Source: Flaccisagitta enflata
Lineage: Eukaryota; Chaetognatha; Sagittoidea; Aphragmophora
DNA length: 64,000 nt
Assembly: GCA_965153355.1 (NCBI GenBank)
Contig: OZ231126.1
Coordinates: 88,660,001-88,724,000 of the forward strand
Direction of reading: 5' to 3'
Shown: piece by piece, positions 1-9,520 of the stretch
Position numbering within the stretch: position 1 is the first letter of the stretch
Layout: each line of letters opens with the position of its first letter
Made by a program: the position numbers and the translations under genes
The notes under the pieces: generated by a model
Told to the model about the DNA's origin: nothing
The model's input: the letters and a program-made list of their open reading frames with translations, nothing else
Databases searched by the model: none

Positions 1-631
1 TCACGAGAGGTCCAAACTGAAATTTTGTTGCTGCCAAATTTGACTTTTTCTAGTCATTAGCTATGTTAACACAACTGATTTAGTAAAAAAAACAATGCGA
101 ATTTGTACTCCAAAAAAAGAAATTATAAATGATGATGTAAAACATAAAGAATTTCCCTGAATTATCTCTCAATTTAGCATTACTTGTATTGCCCTAAATT
201 TCAAATTCGCATGGAAAATTAAAAAATGAAAAAACTAAGAAGATCAGACTCGAGCAAAATATCATAGTAAAGATCTGATGTTTTTGAAAATGCGATTTTT
301 TTCTTGATTAAGCTGTAATAAAATTTAGGGGGCCAAACATGTATCTTTCAGAAAATGTTAAAAGCTCATGTTTTGACAAAAAAAATCAACAAAAACCGTA
401 CTTCCTGTTGTTCAATTCCTATGAAATTTGATATGCATACAGCTGAGCACGTCTCCTAACTACAGTAAAAATTTCATGGAGCTGCTCCATTAGGAAGATG
501 GGTAACTGGGGAGTCAAAGTTGTCTTATAAAAAATTTCCTCTTTTTTTTCTCAACTGACGGTTGACTTGTTTTTTTTAGTAAGTGTTTAAGATACTAATA
601 TCAAAGCCTGTCAGAATTTTTGTATGTTATG
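1..631. other. AT-rich stretch, nothing recognised
   Basis: No coding-like frame, transposon end or tandem array was found here. The sequence is AT-rich with short A and T runs. Confidence 0.5.
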
Positions 632-1190
632 CACCATCCGTCCAAACTACCGCCAGGTGGTTTTTAGTATTACTCGGAATTTTCTGCATGTATTTACTCA
701 GGATTGACTTCCTGAACTAGGATCCAGCTTCATAGAAATCTTTCTTGTGGCGCTTTTTGAAAAAAATCCAAAATTGATAATTTTTCATCCTATAATGCAC
801 CCAGATTTTAGAGGGTTGTTAGAAAACCTTTTTAGATAGCATATTTGAATTCCTGATGAAATTTCCTTTCATTTGATAGGTCGCACTATATATTTTTAAA
901 AAGAGTTCAAATTTTCAATTTTTTAGCCACCGTTACTTTTCGTTATCGAATGAAAGGAAATTTTATCAGGAATTCAGATATGCTATCTAAAAAGATCTTC
1001 GAACAACCTTAAAAATTCTGACTTCAAAATAAGAGAAAAAACAATCAATTTTGGATTTTTTTCAAAAGGCGCCACAAGAAAGATTTTTTCAAAGCTGGAT
1101 TCTTGTTCAGGAGGTCCATATTGAGTATAAACAAGCGGAAAATCCAGAGTAATACTGAATACCACCTGGCGGTAGTTTGAACGGATGGTG
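632..1190. mobile_element. Palindromic foldback MITE, Tc1/mariner-like ends
   Basis: The ends are inverted copies beginning CACCATCCGTCCAAACTACC on the left and mirrored as GGATGGTG on the right. The inversion continues inward for roughly 250 bp per arm, for example the CTTGTGGCGC and GCGCCACAAG blocks near 744 and 1069. The right end is followed by TA; the left is preceded by TG, which may be a decayed TA. There is no transposase. A non-autonomous Tc1/mariner-type element is the best guess. Confidence 0.6.
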
Positions 1191-1542
1191 TATGTTTGAG
1201 CATATCAGTGGATAACCCTTATGGAATCAATCAAAATTAAATACTTAATTAAGATTTAACTACACCAAAGTTTAAATTCAGAATTTTTTCTTCTCTGTTT
1301 TTAGGGTTTATTGGAGCTGCTTTTAACTTTAAGATACATTTCTGGGCATCAACCCACGCCAAGTGGTCTTTTTTCTTAAAAGAAGCCTATGTTGGGATGT
1401 TGTGGGGAAAAATGATTTTTTGTCCAATCCAAAATTTTATTTTTAAAGCTTTACAACAGTGTCAAAGAGCTTGAATAAGAAACAAATAAATGCTCTAGAT
1501 CATGTCGTAATGAGAGGGAAAAGACGAGAGAAGACGAGAAGA
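1191..1542. other. AT-rich stretch, nothing recognised
   Basis: No gene or repeat end was recognised. Purine-rich sequence starts near 1510 and runs into the next element. Confidence 0.4.
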
Positions 1543-2002
1543 AACAAGGCCAAGAGATGTCCTAGCAATAGATGCGTCCTCTTTGGATGTAAAATATTAG
1601 ATACAAATTATTTACATATAAAGCTATTGAGTTATAATGGTATGAAGATATGAAAATAAAGAGAAAAGTAAATACTCATTACTCTCTCCCCCCTCATGAA
1701 GAGATATACGACGAAGGGACGTAACAGACAAATGAGACAAGAGACATAAGAGAAATAAGAGACATAATAGAAATAAGAGTTATAAAGACATAAGAGTCAT
1801 AAGAGACATAGGAGACAAATAGGAGCCATGAGAGACAAAAGAGACAAAAGAGACACTAGAAATATAAGATACATGAAGAGAAATGGAGAGAAAACCCTAA
1901 AAATTGCACTTAGAAAATTTTGCGTTACGGACCTACCTACCTACCTACCTACCTACCCAGGGACAGAACCTCTTACAGAGATTCGAGGTTGCATCTTAAA
2001 AC
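1543..2002 (-). mobile_element. H2-family Helentron-like non-autonomous element
   Basis: Read on the minus strand, the 5' end is AAGATGCAACCTCG followed by CTCTGTAAGAGG and a tetranucleotide array (ACCTACCT on the plus strand, 1930-1958). The 3' end has GAGGACGCATC and ends GGCCTTGTTT. The core is a GAGACATAAGAGACAAA-type purine repeat. It closely resembles the core and 5' end at 7400-7616, so both belong to one subfamily. Confidence 0.5.
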
Positions 2003-2330
2003 AAAGAAAATGAAAAAGACTACATGAAAAAAACAAAAGAGAACGGGAGTTGTTAAGGACTTTTTTCTTTTGAAAGCATTGGCCATCTGGCTCGCTGCCT
2101 CCTCCTCTCCCCCCAACGCCTTCCTTAGTGGACGTGCTACAACATAAGAATTTTAAGGCTGGGATCGCATCTCGGTTTGAAAAAAACTCGCCCCCTGAAG
2201 TCTTTAGAGTCACTACAGGAGTAAATCACCATCGATCTTGACGTTCTTGGTTTTGTTTGACGGAGATTCGATTTCTTACGCAGCTCTCTTTAAGTAAGCC
2301 AAATTTTTTAACTATTTAGGGGCCCCTAAG
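2003..2330. other. No gene recognised
   Basis: Mixed sequence with a C-rich patch at 2095-2125. No exon or transposon end could be supported. Confidence 0.4.
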
Positions 2331-3153
2331 GGCCCCCACAAAAACCCTCAAAGAGATTTTTTTTTTGAAAAAAAGTGGGGCGCAATAGATAGGAAATGAC
2401 TTAATACCTAGATCCAAAATCCTGAAATTTGACTTTTTCCAAAAAACTTTGAAATTGCATGCTGAAATCTCTATAAATTGCAAACATAAGTTGAGTCCTT
2501 CCATTAGGAGACTTTATACTAAGTTTCAACCAAATTGGTTGAAAAATGCCAAAGTAATGCACGTTTTTAGTCGCGGACACACGACTCTATATAAGCCCTT
2601 TTTCGGTCTGTCGGTCGGTCGGTTGGTCGGTTGGTCCGTTGCAAAGTCCTTTTTCAAGGTTTTCCGCTCCTGCCCACCCGTCCGCAACTAATGCTGCCGT
2701 GTATACGGCCTTGTTCACTTTTAGGTTGGGTTTGGCGGGTTAGCAAGCTAATATCTTTAAAAATCTTATTCATTTGTTGAGTCCTTTCATTAAAAGACCG
2801 CATACCGAGTTTCAACCAAATTGGTTGAAAAATGCCAAAGTTATGCACATTTTTCACTTTTAGGCTGGTAGGCTAGTTGGGTGGTAGGCGGGTTTGGCCG
2901 GTTAGCATGCTAAAATCTTTACAAATCAAATACATATGTTGAGTCCTTCCATTAAGAGACTACATACCAAGTTTCAACCAAATCAGTTGAAAAATGTCAA
3001 AGTTATGCACATTTTTCACTTTTAGGCTGGTTGAGCCGGTTGGGGTGATCCGATCTTAACATACGCATAGGCTGCAAAGCGGCTTACCCTAGTACGACTT
3101 CCCTCCAAACATGAAGCAAATCGGTCAAGGCATTCAAAAGTTAGCCCATTTTT
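2331..3153. repeat. Degenerate tandem repeat, about 150-170 bp unit
   Basis: Units begin GTTGAGTCCTTCCATTAAGA and run through TTTCAACCAAATTGGTTGAA, CCAAAGTTATGCACATTTTT and CACTTTTAGGCTGG. Units start near 2493, 2778 and 2939. The first is split by an H1 element at 2569-2715. The same monomer family makes up the insertion at 10926-12236. The start at 2331-2480 has a second repeat (GGAAATGACTTAAT) shared with 5172-5450. Confidence 0.75.
2569..2715 (+). mobile_element. H1-family Helentron-like element, complete
   Basis: The 5' end AGTCGCGGACACACGACT is followed by CTCTATATAAG and a GTCGGTCGGTTGG tetranucleotide core. Near the 3' end the motif returns inverted (GTCCGCAACT), then a hairpin (GCCGTGTATACGGC) and TTGTT. 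It sits inside a 150-170 bp tandem repeat unit whose intact neighbours give the empty site: GCACATTTTT directly joined to CACTTTTAGG. The insertion therefore lies in a T-run without any obvious longer target duplication. Confidence 0.75.
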
Positions 3154-3267
3154 AGTCGCGTGCACGCGACTCTACAACCCGCTCTGTCGGTCCGTCGGTC
3201 CGTCCGTAACACTTTGCTTTTTTTCGTCTTTTTGGGTCATCTGGAGTTATTTTGAGTCATTTTTTTG

Positions 3268-3932
3268 TTGCTTTTGGGAATTATTGGTTGCTTTTAGTCA
3301 TTTTTGGTTATTTTTGGTCAGTTTTGGTCATTTTGGTCATTTTGGTCATTTTGGTCATTTTGGTCATTTTTGGTCATTTTTGATTATTTCTTATTATTTT
3401 TGGTCATTTTTGGTCATTTTTGGTCATTCTTGGTCATTTTTGGTCATTCTTGGTCATTTTTGGTCATTTTGGTCATTTTGGTCATTTTGGTCATTTTGGT
3501 CATTTTTGGTCATTTTTGGTCATTTTTGGTCATTTTTGGTCATTTTTGGTCATTCTTGGTCATTTTTGGTCATTTTGGTCATTTTGGTCATTTTTGGTCA
3601 TTTTTTGGTCATTTTTGGTCATTTTAGGTCATTGGGGTCATTTTTGGTCATTTTTGGTCCTTTTTGGTCATTTTGGTCATTTTTAGTCATTTTAGGTCAT
3701 TTTTGGTCATTTTGATCATTTTGATCATTTTGATCATTTTTGTTCATTTTTGTTCATTTTTGGTCAATTTTGGTTATTTTTGATCATTTTGGTCATTTTG
3801 GTCATTTTGGTCATTTTGGTCATTTTTGGTCATTTTTGGTCATTTTTGGTCATTTTAGGTCATTTTTGGTCGTTTTCGGTCGTTTTTGGTCATTTTGGTC
3901 ATTTTTGGTCATCTTTGGTCAAAAAGTCTGCT
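3268..3932. repeat. Minisatellite GGTCATTTTT, 9-10 bp unit
   Basis: Roughly 65 tandem copies of GGTCATTTTT or the 9-bp GGTCATTTT, with a few variants such as GGTCATTCTT and GATCATTTT. Three frames stay open, giving spurious Phe/Gly/His-rich reading frames. Confidence 0.95.
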
Positions 3933-4145
3933 GGTTAAAGTCTGCTGGGTAAAGTCTGATGGTTTAAGTCTGCTGGTTTAAATCTGCTGGTTTAAGTCTG
4001 CTGGTTTAAATCTAATGGGTTAAGTCTGCTGGTTAAAGTCTGCTGGTTTAAATCTGCTGGTTTATGTCTGCTGGTTTAAGTCTGCTGGTTTAAATCTAAT
4101 GGTTTAGGTCTGCTGGTCTAATGGTTTAAGTCTGCTGGTTAAAAT
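3933..4145. repeat. Minisatellite AAGTCTGCTGGTTT, about 14 bp unit
   Basis: Tandem AAGTCTGCTGGTTT units with AAATCTAATGG variants follow the previous array without a gap. Confidence 0.9.
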
Positions 4146-4880
4146 GATATTAAAGATAAGTATGGTTTAAGTCTGGTTTAATTCTGGTTTAAGTCTGGTT
4201 GAAGTCTGGTTTAAGCATAGTTTAAGTCTGGTTAAGTCTGGTTTAAGTCTGGTTTAAGACTGGTTCATGTCTGATTTATGTCTGGTTTAGGTCTGGGTTA
4301 GGTCTGGTTTAGGTCTGGTGTATGTCTGGTTTTTGTCTGGTTTATGTTTGATTTAGGTCTGATTTAGGTCTGGTTTTGGTCTGGTTTTGGTCTGGTTTTG
4401 GTTTGGTTTCATTCTGGTTTGAGTCTGGTTTGAGTCTGGTTTGAGTCTGGTTTGAGTCTGTTTTGAGTCTGGTTTGATTCTGGTTTGAGCCTGGTTTGAG
4501 CCTGGTTTGAGCCTGGTTTGAGCCTGGTTTGAGCCTGGTTTGAGCCTGGTTTGAGCCTGGTTTAAGTCTGGTTTAAGTCTGGTTTGAGTCTGGTTTGAGT
4601 CTGGTTTGAGTCTGGTTTGAGTCTGGTTTGAGTCTGGATTGAGTCTGGTTTGAGTCTGGTTTGAGTCTGGCTTAAATCTGGTTTATGTCTGGTTTATGTC
4701 TGGTTTATGTCTGGTTTATGTCTGATTTAGGTCTGTTTTCGGTCTGGTTTAATTCTGGTTTGAGTCTGGTTTGAGTCTGGTTTGAGTCTGGTTTGAGTCT
4801 GGTTTGAGTCTGGTTTGAGTCTGGTTTGAGTCTGGTTTGAGTCTGGTTTGGGTCTGTTTTGGGTTGCGTTTAAGTCTGAT
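4146..4880. repeat. Minisatellite GTCTGGTTTGA, 11 bp unit
   Basis: About 65 copies of GTCTGGTTTGA or GTCTGGTTTAA, with local homogenised blocks such as seven GCCTGGTTTGA copies near 4500-4560. The shared TCTG-GGTTT motif suggests it arose from the neighbouring 14-bp array. Confidence 0.95.
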
Positions 4881-5033
4881 TTTTGATAAAAAGATACAGT
4901 CAGGTCAGTTCAATTATTTTTGTCCTGCACGCGACTTATAGGTGTTGGCCTTGTTAAAAGTGTAAACGACAACGACAACGACGACAACGACGACACCCAC
5001 CCGCCTGCGTGGTATTCCGTCGCAGACAAAAAA

Positions 5034-5170
5034 ACAACGCCGGATACACGGCTAATACCAGTCGCGGACGGGTGGGCAGGAGCGGAAATGCATGTTTTCA
5101 CACTTTCAAACTCGATCACCTCTACGGACCGACGGACAGACGGACAAAGCCTCTTCTAGAGTCGCGACTA
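5034..5170 (-). mobile_element. H1-family Helentron-like element, complete
   Basis: On the minus strand it starts TAGTCGCGACTCTAGAAGAGGC, then GTCCGTCTGTCCGTC, and ends GTCCGCGACTGGTATTAGCC with CCGTGTATCCGGCG and TTGTTT. The GC-rich block GGGTGGGCAGG is shared with the other H1 copies. A separate fragment ending ATTCCGTCGCAGACAAAAAA lies just before it (4995-5030). Confidence 0.75.
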
Positions 5171-5171
5171 A

Positions 5172-5450
5172 AAACACAAAATATTTTTTTGGAAAATGGT
5201 TTTAGAAAGTATGGTGCAATTAATAGGAAATGACCTAATTCACCGAGATCCAATACCCTGAAAAATACTTTTTTTTTTCAAAAATCTAGTATTTTTGCGT
5301 CGTGCCTTTGTGTTGCGACTTCGGGCCTTAGAAAAAAAAAATACAAAATATTTTTTTGAAAAGGTGTCTTTAAGAGTGGGGTGAAATCGATAGGAAATGA
5401 TTTAATTCGCCTAGATCCAATACCCTGAAATTATTTTTTTTCAAAAAACG
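5172..5450. repeat. Two tandem copies of an AT-rich repeat, about 170 bp
   Basis: Both copies share AAAATATTTTTTTG, AATxGATAGGAAATGA, TTAATTC and AGATCCAATACCCTGAAA. The same block occurs once more near 2350-2440. Confidence 0.6.
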
Positions 5451-5663
5451 CTCGAGGGCAAGTTCAAATAGTGAACGGAAAAAAAGACAGTCGGTATTTC
5501 TTTTTTCTTATCTTATATAAAAACGGCTGTAATTTCTAAAATATTGATGCAATTGCCTTGAAATTTTAATTACTAGCTCACGTCATGCTTCTCGTAGCAT
5601 GATTGTGAGCTGTCGTGAAGTTGCATACACCTCTTTACCTACCTTCCTCTACTTCCCGTTCAC

Positions 5664-8253
5664 TTAAAAAATGGAATGACAAAAAAAATGTTTTTTTTTT
5701 TGTTTTAAATGTAGTTGTGGTGGAACCTTGAGTCTGTTATTTTCTCTTCGGAGGTTCATGTTGACACACTGGAGATTTCGTGCTTCGGCCTGAAGGTTAT
5801 TTCGCTCCTTGGCGCAATTCCGGTACATTCGGTCGATGCAACTCAATTCTTTGCACGCCTGGATTAAAAAAACAAGGCCAAGAGATGTCCAATAGATGCG
5901 TCCTCTTAAGATGTAAGATAAATTAAAGTTTGAGAGTTTGGGGTAGACATAAGATATTTCGAGAGTGTTGTTTCAAGAAGGAGAGAGTTTCAGTTGCTTG
6001 CTATTTTTGGTATATGGAGAGTACACTTTTTTTTTTTATAAGAACGTCACTTTTTTTTCGAAGGCTTCATGTCCTTATTTTTGAGGCCAAATGAAGCCTT
6101 CAACGTTCTTCATCTCGCTTTTTCAGTCGTACATTTTTAGCTGAATTTAGCCTCATTTCTGAGGTCAGATCCTTTTCTCTTCTAGCTTGTATTTTGGAAC
6201 AGGAATGTAGAAAATATCTCGGCATTAATTTGCGCAAATATTTATACTTTTCTCAAGGCTAGGGAAGCTAAATTTTTAACGACTGATGAAATTTGAGTCT
6301 TGTAACTGGGTACCACTTCTTTGTTATTGTCGTTTCCAAGAATTTACGATAGTTTTTCTCTGATGTAGAGCGTTCTTAATCTAGAATACAATATGAACTG
6401 TAGAAAACCTTATAATATACTATTATTGAATTATACTAAATATATTTCTATTGAATACTGCTGAAACAAATGTTAAACATTAAAGTCAAGGGATATTTTC
6501 TGGTATTTATATAAAAATTTATGAAATATTATCTTAATTATGGAAAAATTCAAGTGTTTCATTAATGTCTTTTAAATATTACCTTAAGCGAAATTTTTCA
6601 TCAAGATTTGAAGCCTTTGTATGTTTTTAAGATGTTCTTAATTTTGAGGCCATTCGAAGCCTTGATGTTCTTATAAACTAGGTTCTTATAAAAAAAAAAA
6701 GTGTATGAGAAAGTGCCCAGATGGATATGGTCTCCTTCGGTCCGCCATATTTATCAGGTGTTTTCTTGTGGTCTACATATCTCAAGTTTAGACAGGAATT
6801 TGTGTCCCTTTTCTAAATATACTGAAGATAGTGAAGAAAGTGAAGATAGTGAAGATATTGAAGATAGTATCTTTTGAAAATTCAGGGAAGTTTCTTTCAG
6901 AAATTTTAAGGATAGTTGTGATTGAGCTCCAAAGGCTCTTGTCCTTGTTATATTGAGGAGTAGAATGTTGTCCAACTATCATGTTGTCCAACTATCATAT
7001 AAAGATATTTTGACATAATGATGTGAAAATATTTAGGTATTGAGACATATAGAAAAATATTAACTGATTCCTTCCTCACCCCCCTCTTTACTCTCTTCCC
7101 CCCTCCCGCCTTCCCCCTCCCACGCCTCCCCACCCACCCCCTCTCCCAATCCTCCCACGCCTCCCCACCCCTTACAGCTCCCCACACGGCGCCCCCCCCA
7201 CACCTTGCCACCCCTTCGACGCCTCCCCCCCACGCCTCCCCACCCCCCCACGCCTCATCCTCACAAAGAGACATGAATGGACATGGAGAGATCTGGAGAG
7301 ACATGAACAGACATAAGGAAACCAGAGGAGACATGAGAGACATGAGCAGACTAGAAGAAACATGAGGAGAATTAAGAGACATAAAAGACAAAAGAAACTT
7401 AGGAGAAATAAGAGACAAGAAATAAGAGACATAACAGACAAAGGAGACATAAGAGACAAAGGAGACATAAGAGACAAAGGAGACATATAGGAGACATTGA
7501 GACGAAAGAGACAAAAGAGATATAAGAGACATGAAGAGGAATGAAGAGAAAACCATAGAAGTCGCGTTTAGAAGTTTTCTTGTTACGGCCAGACAGCCAG
7601 ACATTCAGACCTCTTATAGAGATGCGAGGACGCTAAAAACAAACAAGTAACGCGGGGTTACAACTTACAACATCGTCGTGGAGGGGTGCCTAGGGTTGAA
7701 CAAGCCCCTGTCTATACTCTCACACACAAACAATCGCTCACAATCATCCTTTATGCGCGTTTTAACCTTTTCCAGCTTGATCATTACCGACCAACAGACC
7801 AACAGACCGATGGACTGACGAACGGATGGGTGGATAGGCGGACGGACAAAGCCTTTTGTAGAGTTGAGTGACAAGTGTAAGTATAATTATATATACTTGA
7901 AATCCAAAAAAGAGCTCAATCCAGACCATGCTCTCTGGACATGCATGGACAAATGACCGGAGGATAGAAACACTGAGATGGTGAGACTAACGTACAACCA
8001 CCCATATCGACGCACGCCTGATAAACTAGCAAAATAAACTCACTTGTTTGTAATCACATTCTGTCTTTCTTAGCTTGCAGTCTAGATTTGCCACTGTTGA
8101 CGATAATTCGCAAACGTTTTTCCGTAATCCTGACAACAGTAGGTAGAAATGATAATCAGTATCTTGATGCTTGGGACAGCCGTAGACTGATAAAATCATA
8201 GACGACAGAGACATCGTCAACGACGCAAAAACACACCACCGGTAGGATTGCAT
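5664..8253 (-). CDS. Small membrane-anchored or secreted coiled-coil protein, two exons
   Basis: Proposed join: exon 1 8253..8044 (70 codons) and exon 2 5858..5664. Exon 1 starts at ATG with MQSYRWCVF, a hydrophobic segment (about residues 6-24), then a Cys- and Leu-bearing heptad region. It ends at a strong donor, CAA|GTGAGT. Exon 2 follows an acceptor (TTTTTTTAATCCAG|GCG) and encodes a clear coiled coil (ERNNLQAEARNLQ, NLRRENNRLK). Both junctions are phase 0, and the heptad pattern continues across the join. A weak donor (AAG|GTTCCA at 5727/5726) could lead to a further exon; otherwise the frame ends at TAA 5664 after a Lys-rich tail, giving about 134 residues. Its ATG is 33 bp after the stop of the upstream Cys-rich gene. 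Family unknown; the join is inferred. Confidence 0.45.
5868..6023 (-). mobile_element. H2-type 3' end and core, probably part of an interrupted element
   Basis: On the minus strand it ends GGACGCATCTATTGGACATC, then TCTTGGCCTTGTTTTTTT, as in the element at 1543-2002. A matching 5' end lies at 7572-7616, so the two may be halves of one element opened by the MITE at 6024-6703. The 3' TTGTTTTTTT run directly forms the pyrimidine tract of the acceptor at 5859. Confidence 0.4.
6024..6703. mobile_element. TA-flanked MITE, Tc1/mariner type
   Basis: Terminal inverted repeats CACTTTTTTTTTTTATAAGA and its mirror TCTTATAAAAAAAAAAAGTG are flanked by TA at 6022-6023 and 6704-6705. Internal inverted blocks around GGCTTCATGTCC and GAAGCCTTGATG extend the fold. 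No transposase frame. A relative is at 21617-22029 and a truncated one at 63452-63740. Confidence 0.75.
7068..7616 (-). mobile_element. C-rich and GAGACATAAGA repeat core with H2-type 5' end
   Basis: A C-rich tract with CACGCCTCCCCACCCC repeats (7075-7255) is followed by an 18-bp purine repeat (AGACAAAGGAGACATAAG, 7380-7500). The minus-strand 5' end is TTTTTAGCGTCCTCGCATCT followed by CTATAAGAGG (7572-7616). The same layout is found at 1543-2002. It is repeated in copy B at 27026-27574. Confidence 0.5.
7641..7872 (-). mobile_element. Diverged H1 element with GTGAC hairpin end
   Basis: The plus strand starts AACAAGTAACGCGGGGTTAC, matching the AGTGACGCGGGGTCAC end at 52054 and 54390. It then has a diverged centre, a CGGATGGGTGGATAGGCGGA core and an eroded 5' end (CTTTTGTAGAGTTGAGTGAC). 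Copy B is at 27599-27830; most of the A/B mismatches on this side of the duplication cluster in this element. Confidence 0.5.
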
Positions 8254-8286
8254 CGAAAGCAAACCATACAACTACAACAACGCTGA

Positions 8287-9069
8287 CTACCACGTGGTAT
8301 CACAACACGCACTATCACTGTCACAACAAGAACAGCGGTGGCATGGGTTGCACCCTTCGTCTGCTGTGGCTTGCTTGCGTTTAGTTAATAACAACATCAA
8401 ATATGGCTTGCCCTGTGCGTCGGCGGCGGCTTGCGCTTGCGCTCTGGCGAGTTTCTCCGCGACTTCGGCGTGAATCCCGAATCCGCAGACGCAAGGATCT
8501 TTGAAGCATCCTTTGCAGCAACTTCTCGATCCGCAACCTGGCGGCGGAGGAGGCGGCGGCAGGGGTCCGCAAACGCACGGCCAACGGAGACAGTAATCGC
8601 AGCAAGCGCAGGGACTCTTTAGGCATGAGGAACAACAGTCTAAAGAAAAGCCAAAGCAAAATAATTAAGTTGATATGTATGTAATCAATCAAAATAGTTT
8701 CGATTAAAAAAGATAATGAAGCTAGCTCTGGACTTGATAAACGGCAAGATCGAACTTAAGACCGCGCCGACATTGCCCTATTTGACTTTTTTCATGAATC
8801 AATACATAGAAATAAGAATTGACACACTGGGCTTATATCTCTACAAGTATAAATCGATCGCGGAGAAATTGCGAGCGAACAGCTCACGTGGAAGCCAAGA
8901 AGAGGCGCTCACCCGGAGCGAGTGGTCCGCAGGGGGGACCGCAAGGATCGGGCAAGCAGTAATCAGCAGGATAGCAAGGCCTCGGGCCGCAACTGGGGAA
9001 TGGAGAGCAAGGACGCGGAGTGCCGCATGGACGACCCCTTGAAACCGATTTGCCGCAACTGCCGCACAT
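8287..9069 (-). CDS. 169-residue Cys/Pro/Gly-rich protein, two exons
   Basis: Join 9069..8913 and 8639..8287. Exon 1 starts at the first ATG after an in-frame stop and ends at donor CCGG|GTGAGC. The 273-bp intron ends TTGCTTTGGCTTTTCTTTAG. Phase 1 joins to give an Asp, after which the Cys pattern continues unbroken. The protein has about 31 Cys (18%) in CxxC, CC and CGPxxCGP arrangements, a run of seven Pro near residue 80, a Cys-free helix-like stretch (EKLARAQAQAAADAQGK), and a Cys-rich tail ending CCDTTW. No signal peptide is evident. The composition recalls Cys-Gly-Pro repeat proteins of sperm tails and cuticle, or metallothionein-like proteins, but I do not recognise the family. A hAT element lies 92 bp upstream of the ATG. 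Confidence 0.7.
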
Positions 9070-9208
9070 CACTTTTTCGTCGTGGCCGTGATTGCGGTGT
9101 CGTTTTCTTCTTTTTCGTCGTCGCTTTGGACGTATTTTTCGTCTACGTGGTCGTATTTAGTAACGGGACCTGAGGCGGATCACCCAATAGGCTTGAAAGG
9201 CTTAAGCC

Positions 9209-9298
9209 TAAGGCCCCGCGCCTCAGGGGGGCCCCGCGCCTCAGGGGGGCCCCGCGCCTCAGGGGGGCCCCGCGCCTCAGGGGGGCCCGCCCCCCTCC
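9209..9298. repeat. GC-rich tandem repeat CCCCGCGCCTCAGGGGGG
   Basis: Four near-perfect copies of an 18-19 bp unit lie inside the hAT-type element. Copy B (29170-29235) has fewer and more irregular copies. Confidence 0.9.
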
Positions 9299-9299
9299 C

Positions 9300-9520
9300 A
9301 GTGAAAAAAAAAGAGAGTAGAAAAAAAAGAGAGAGAAGAAAAAAAAGAGAGAGAAGAAAAAAAGAGAGAGAGAGAGAAAAAAAAGACCAAAGCAAAGAAA
9401 AGAAATAAAGAAAAAAAAAAAAAGAATACTGTAAAAATAAAGGAAGAGTAGAAGAAAAAAAAATGAAAAAAAAAAATGAAATGAATAAAAAAAAAAAAGA
9501 AACAGTAAAAAAGATTGTTA
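9300..9520. repeat. A-rich purine tract (GAAAAAAAAGAGA)
   Basis: Almost uninterrupted purine stretch on the plus strand inside the hAT-type element. It produces long spurious Phe/Ser-rich reading frames on the other strand. Confidence 0.9.

Larger units (their letters stand above)
3154..4955 (+). mobile_element. H1 element with greatly expanded satellite core
   Basis: The 5' end is AGTCGCGTGCACGCGACTCT followed by GTCGGTCCGTCGG. The matching inverted motif TGCACGCGACT is at 4926-4936, followed by GGCCTTGTT. The 11-bp motif AGTCGCGTGCA is thus perfectly mirrored 1.77 kb apart. Everything between is three successive short tandem arrays listed separately. Normal members are 130-230 bp. A chance pairing of two broken elements is possible but less likely, because this motif variant is rarer than AGTCGCGGAC. 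Confidence 0.55.

Noticed and set aside
3284-3952. Phe/Gly/His-rich open frames up to 143 codons
   Set aside because: They translate the GGTCATTTTT array; three forward frames are open because the unit has no stop, and there is no other coding evidence.
6948-7604. 218-codon minus-strand frame (and copy at 26906-27562)
   Set aside because: It runs through GAGACATAAG and C-rich repeats of an H2-type element; the composition is entirely repeat-driven.
8716-9042. 108-codon plus-strand frame (and copy at 28674-29000)
   Set aside because: It lies antisense to the intron and first exon of the Cys-rich gene; half is AT-rich intron and the rest is the mirror of Cys-rich coding.
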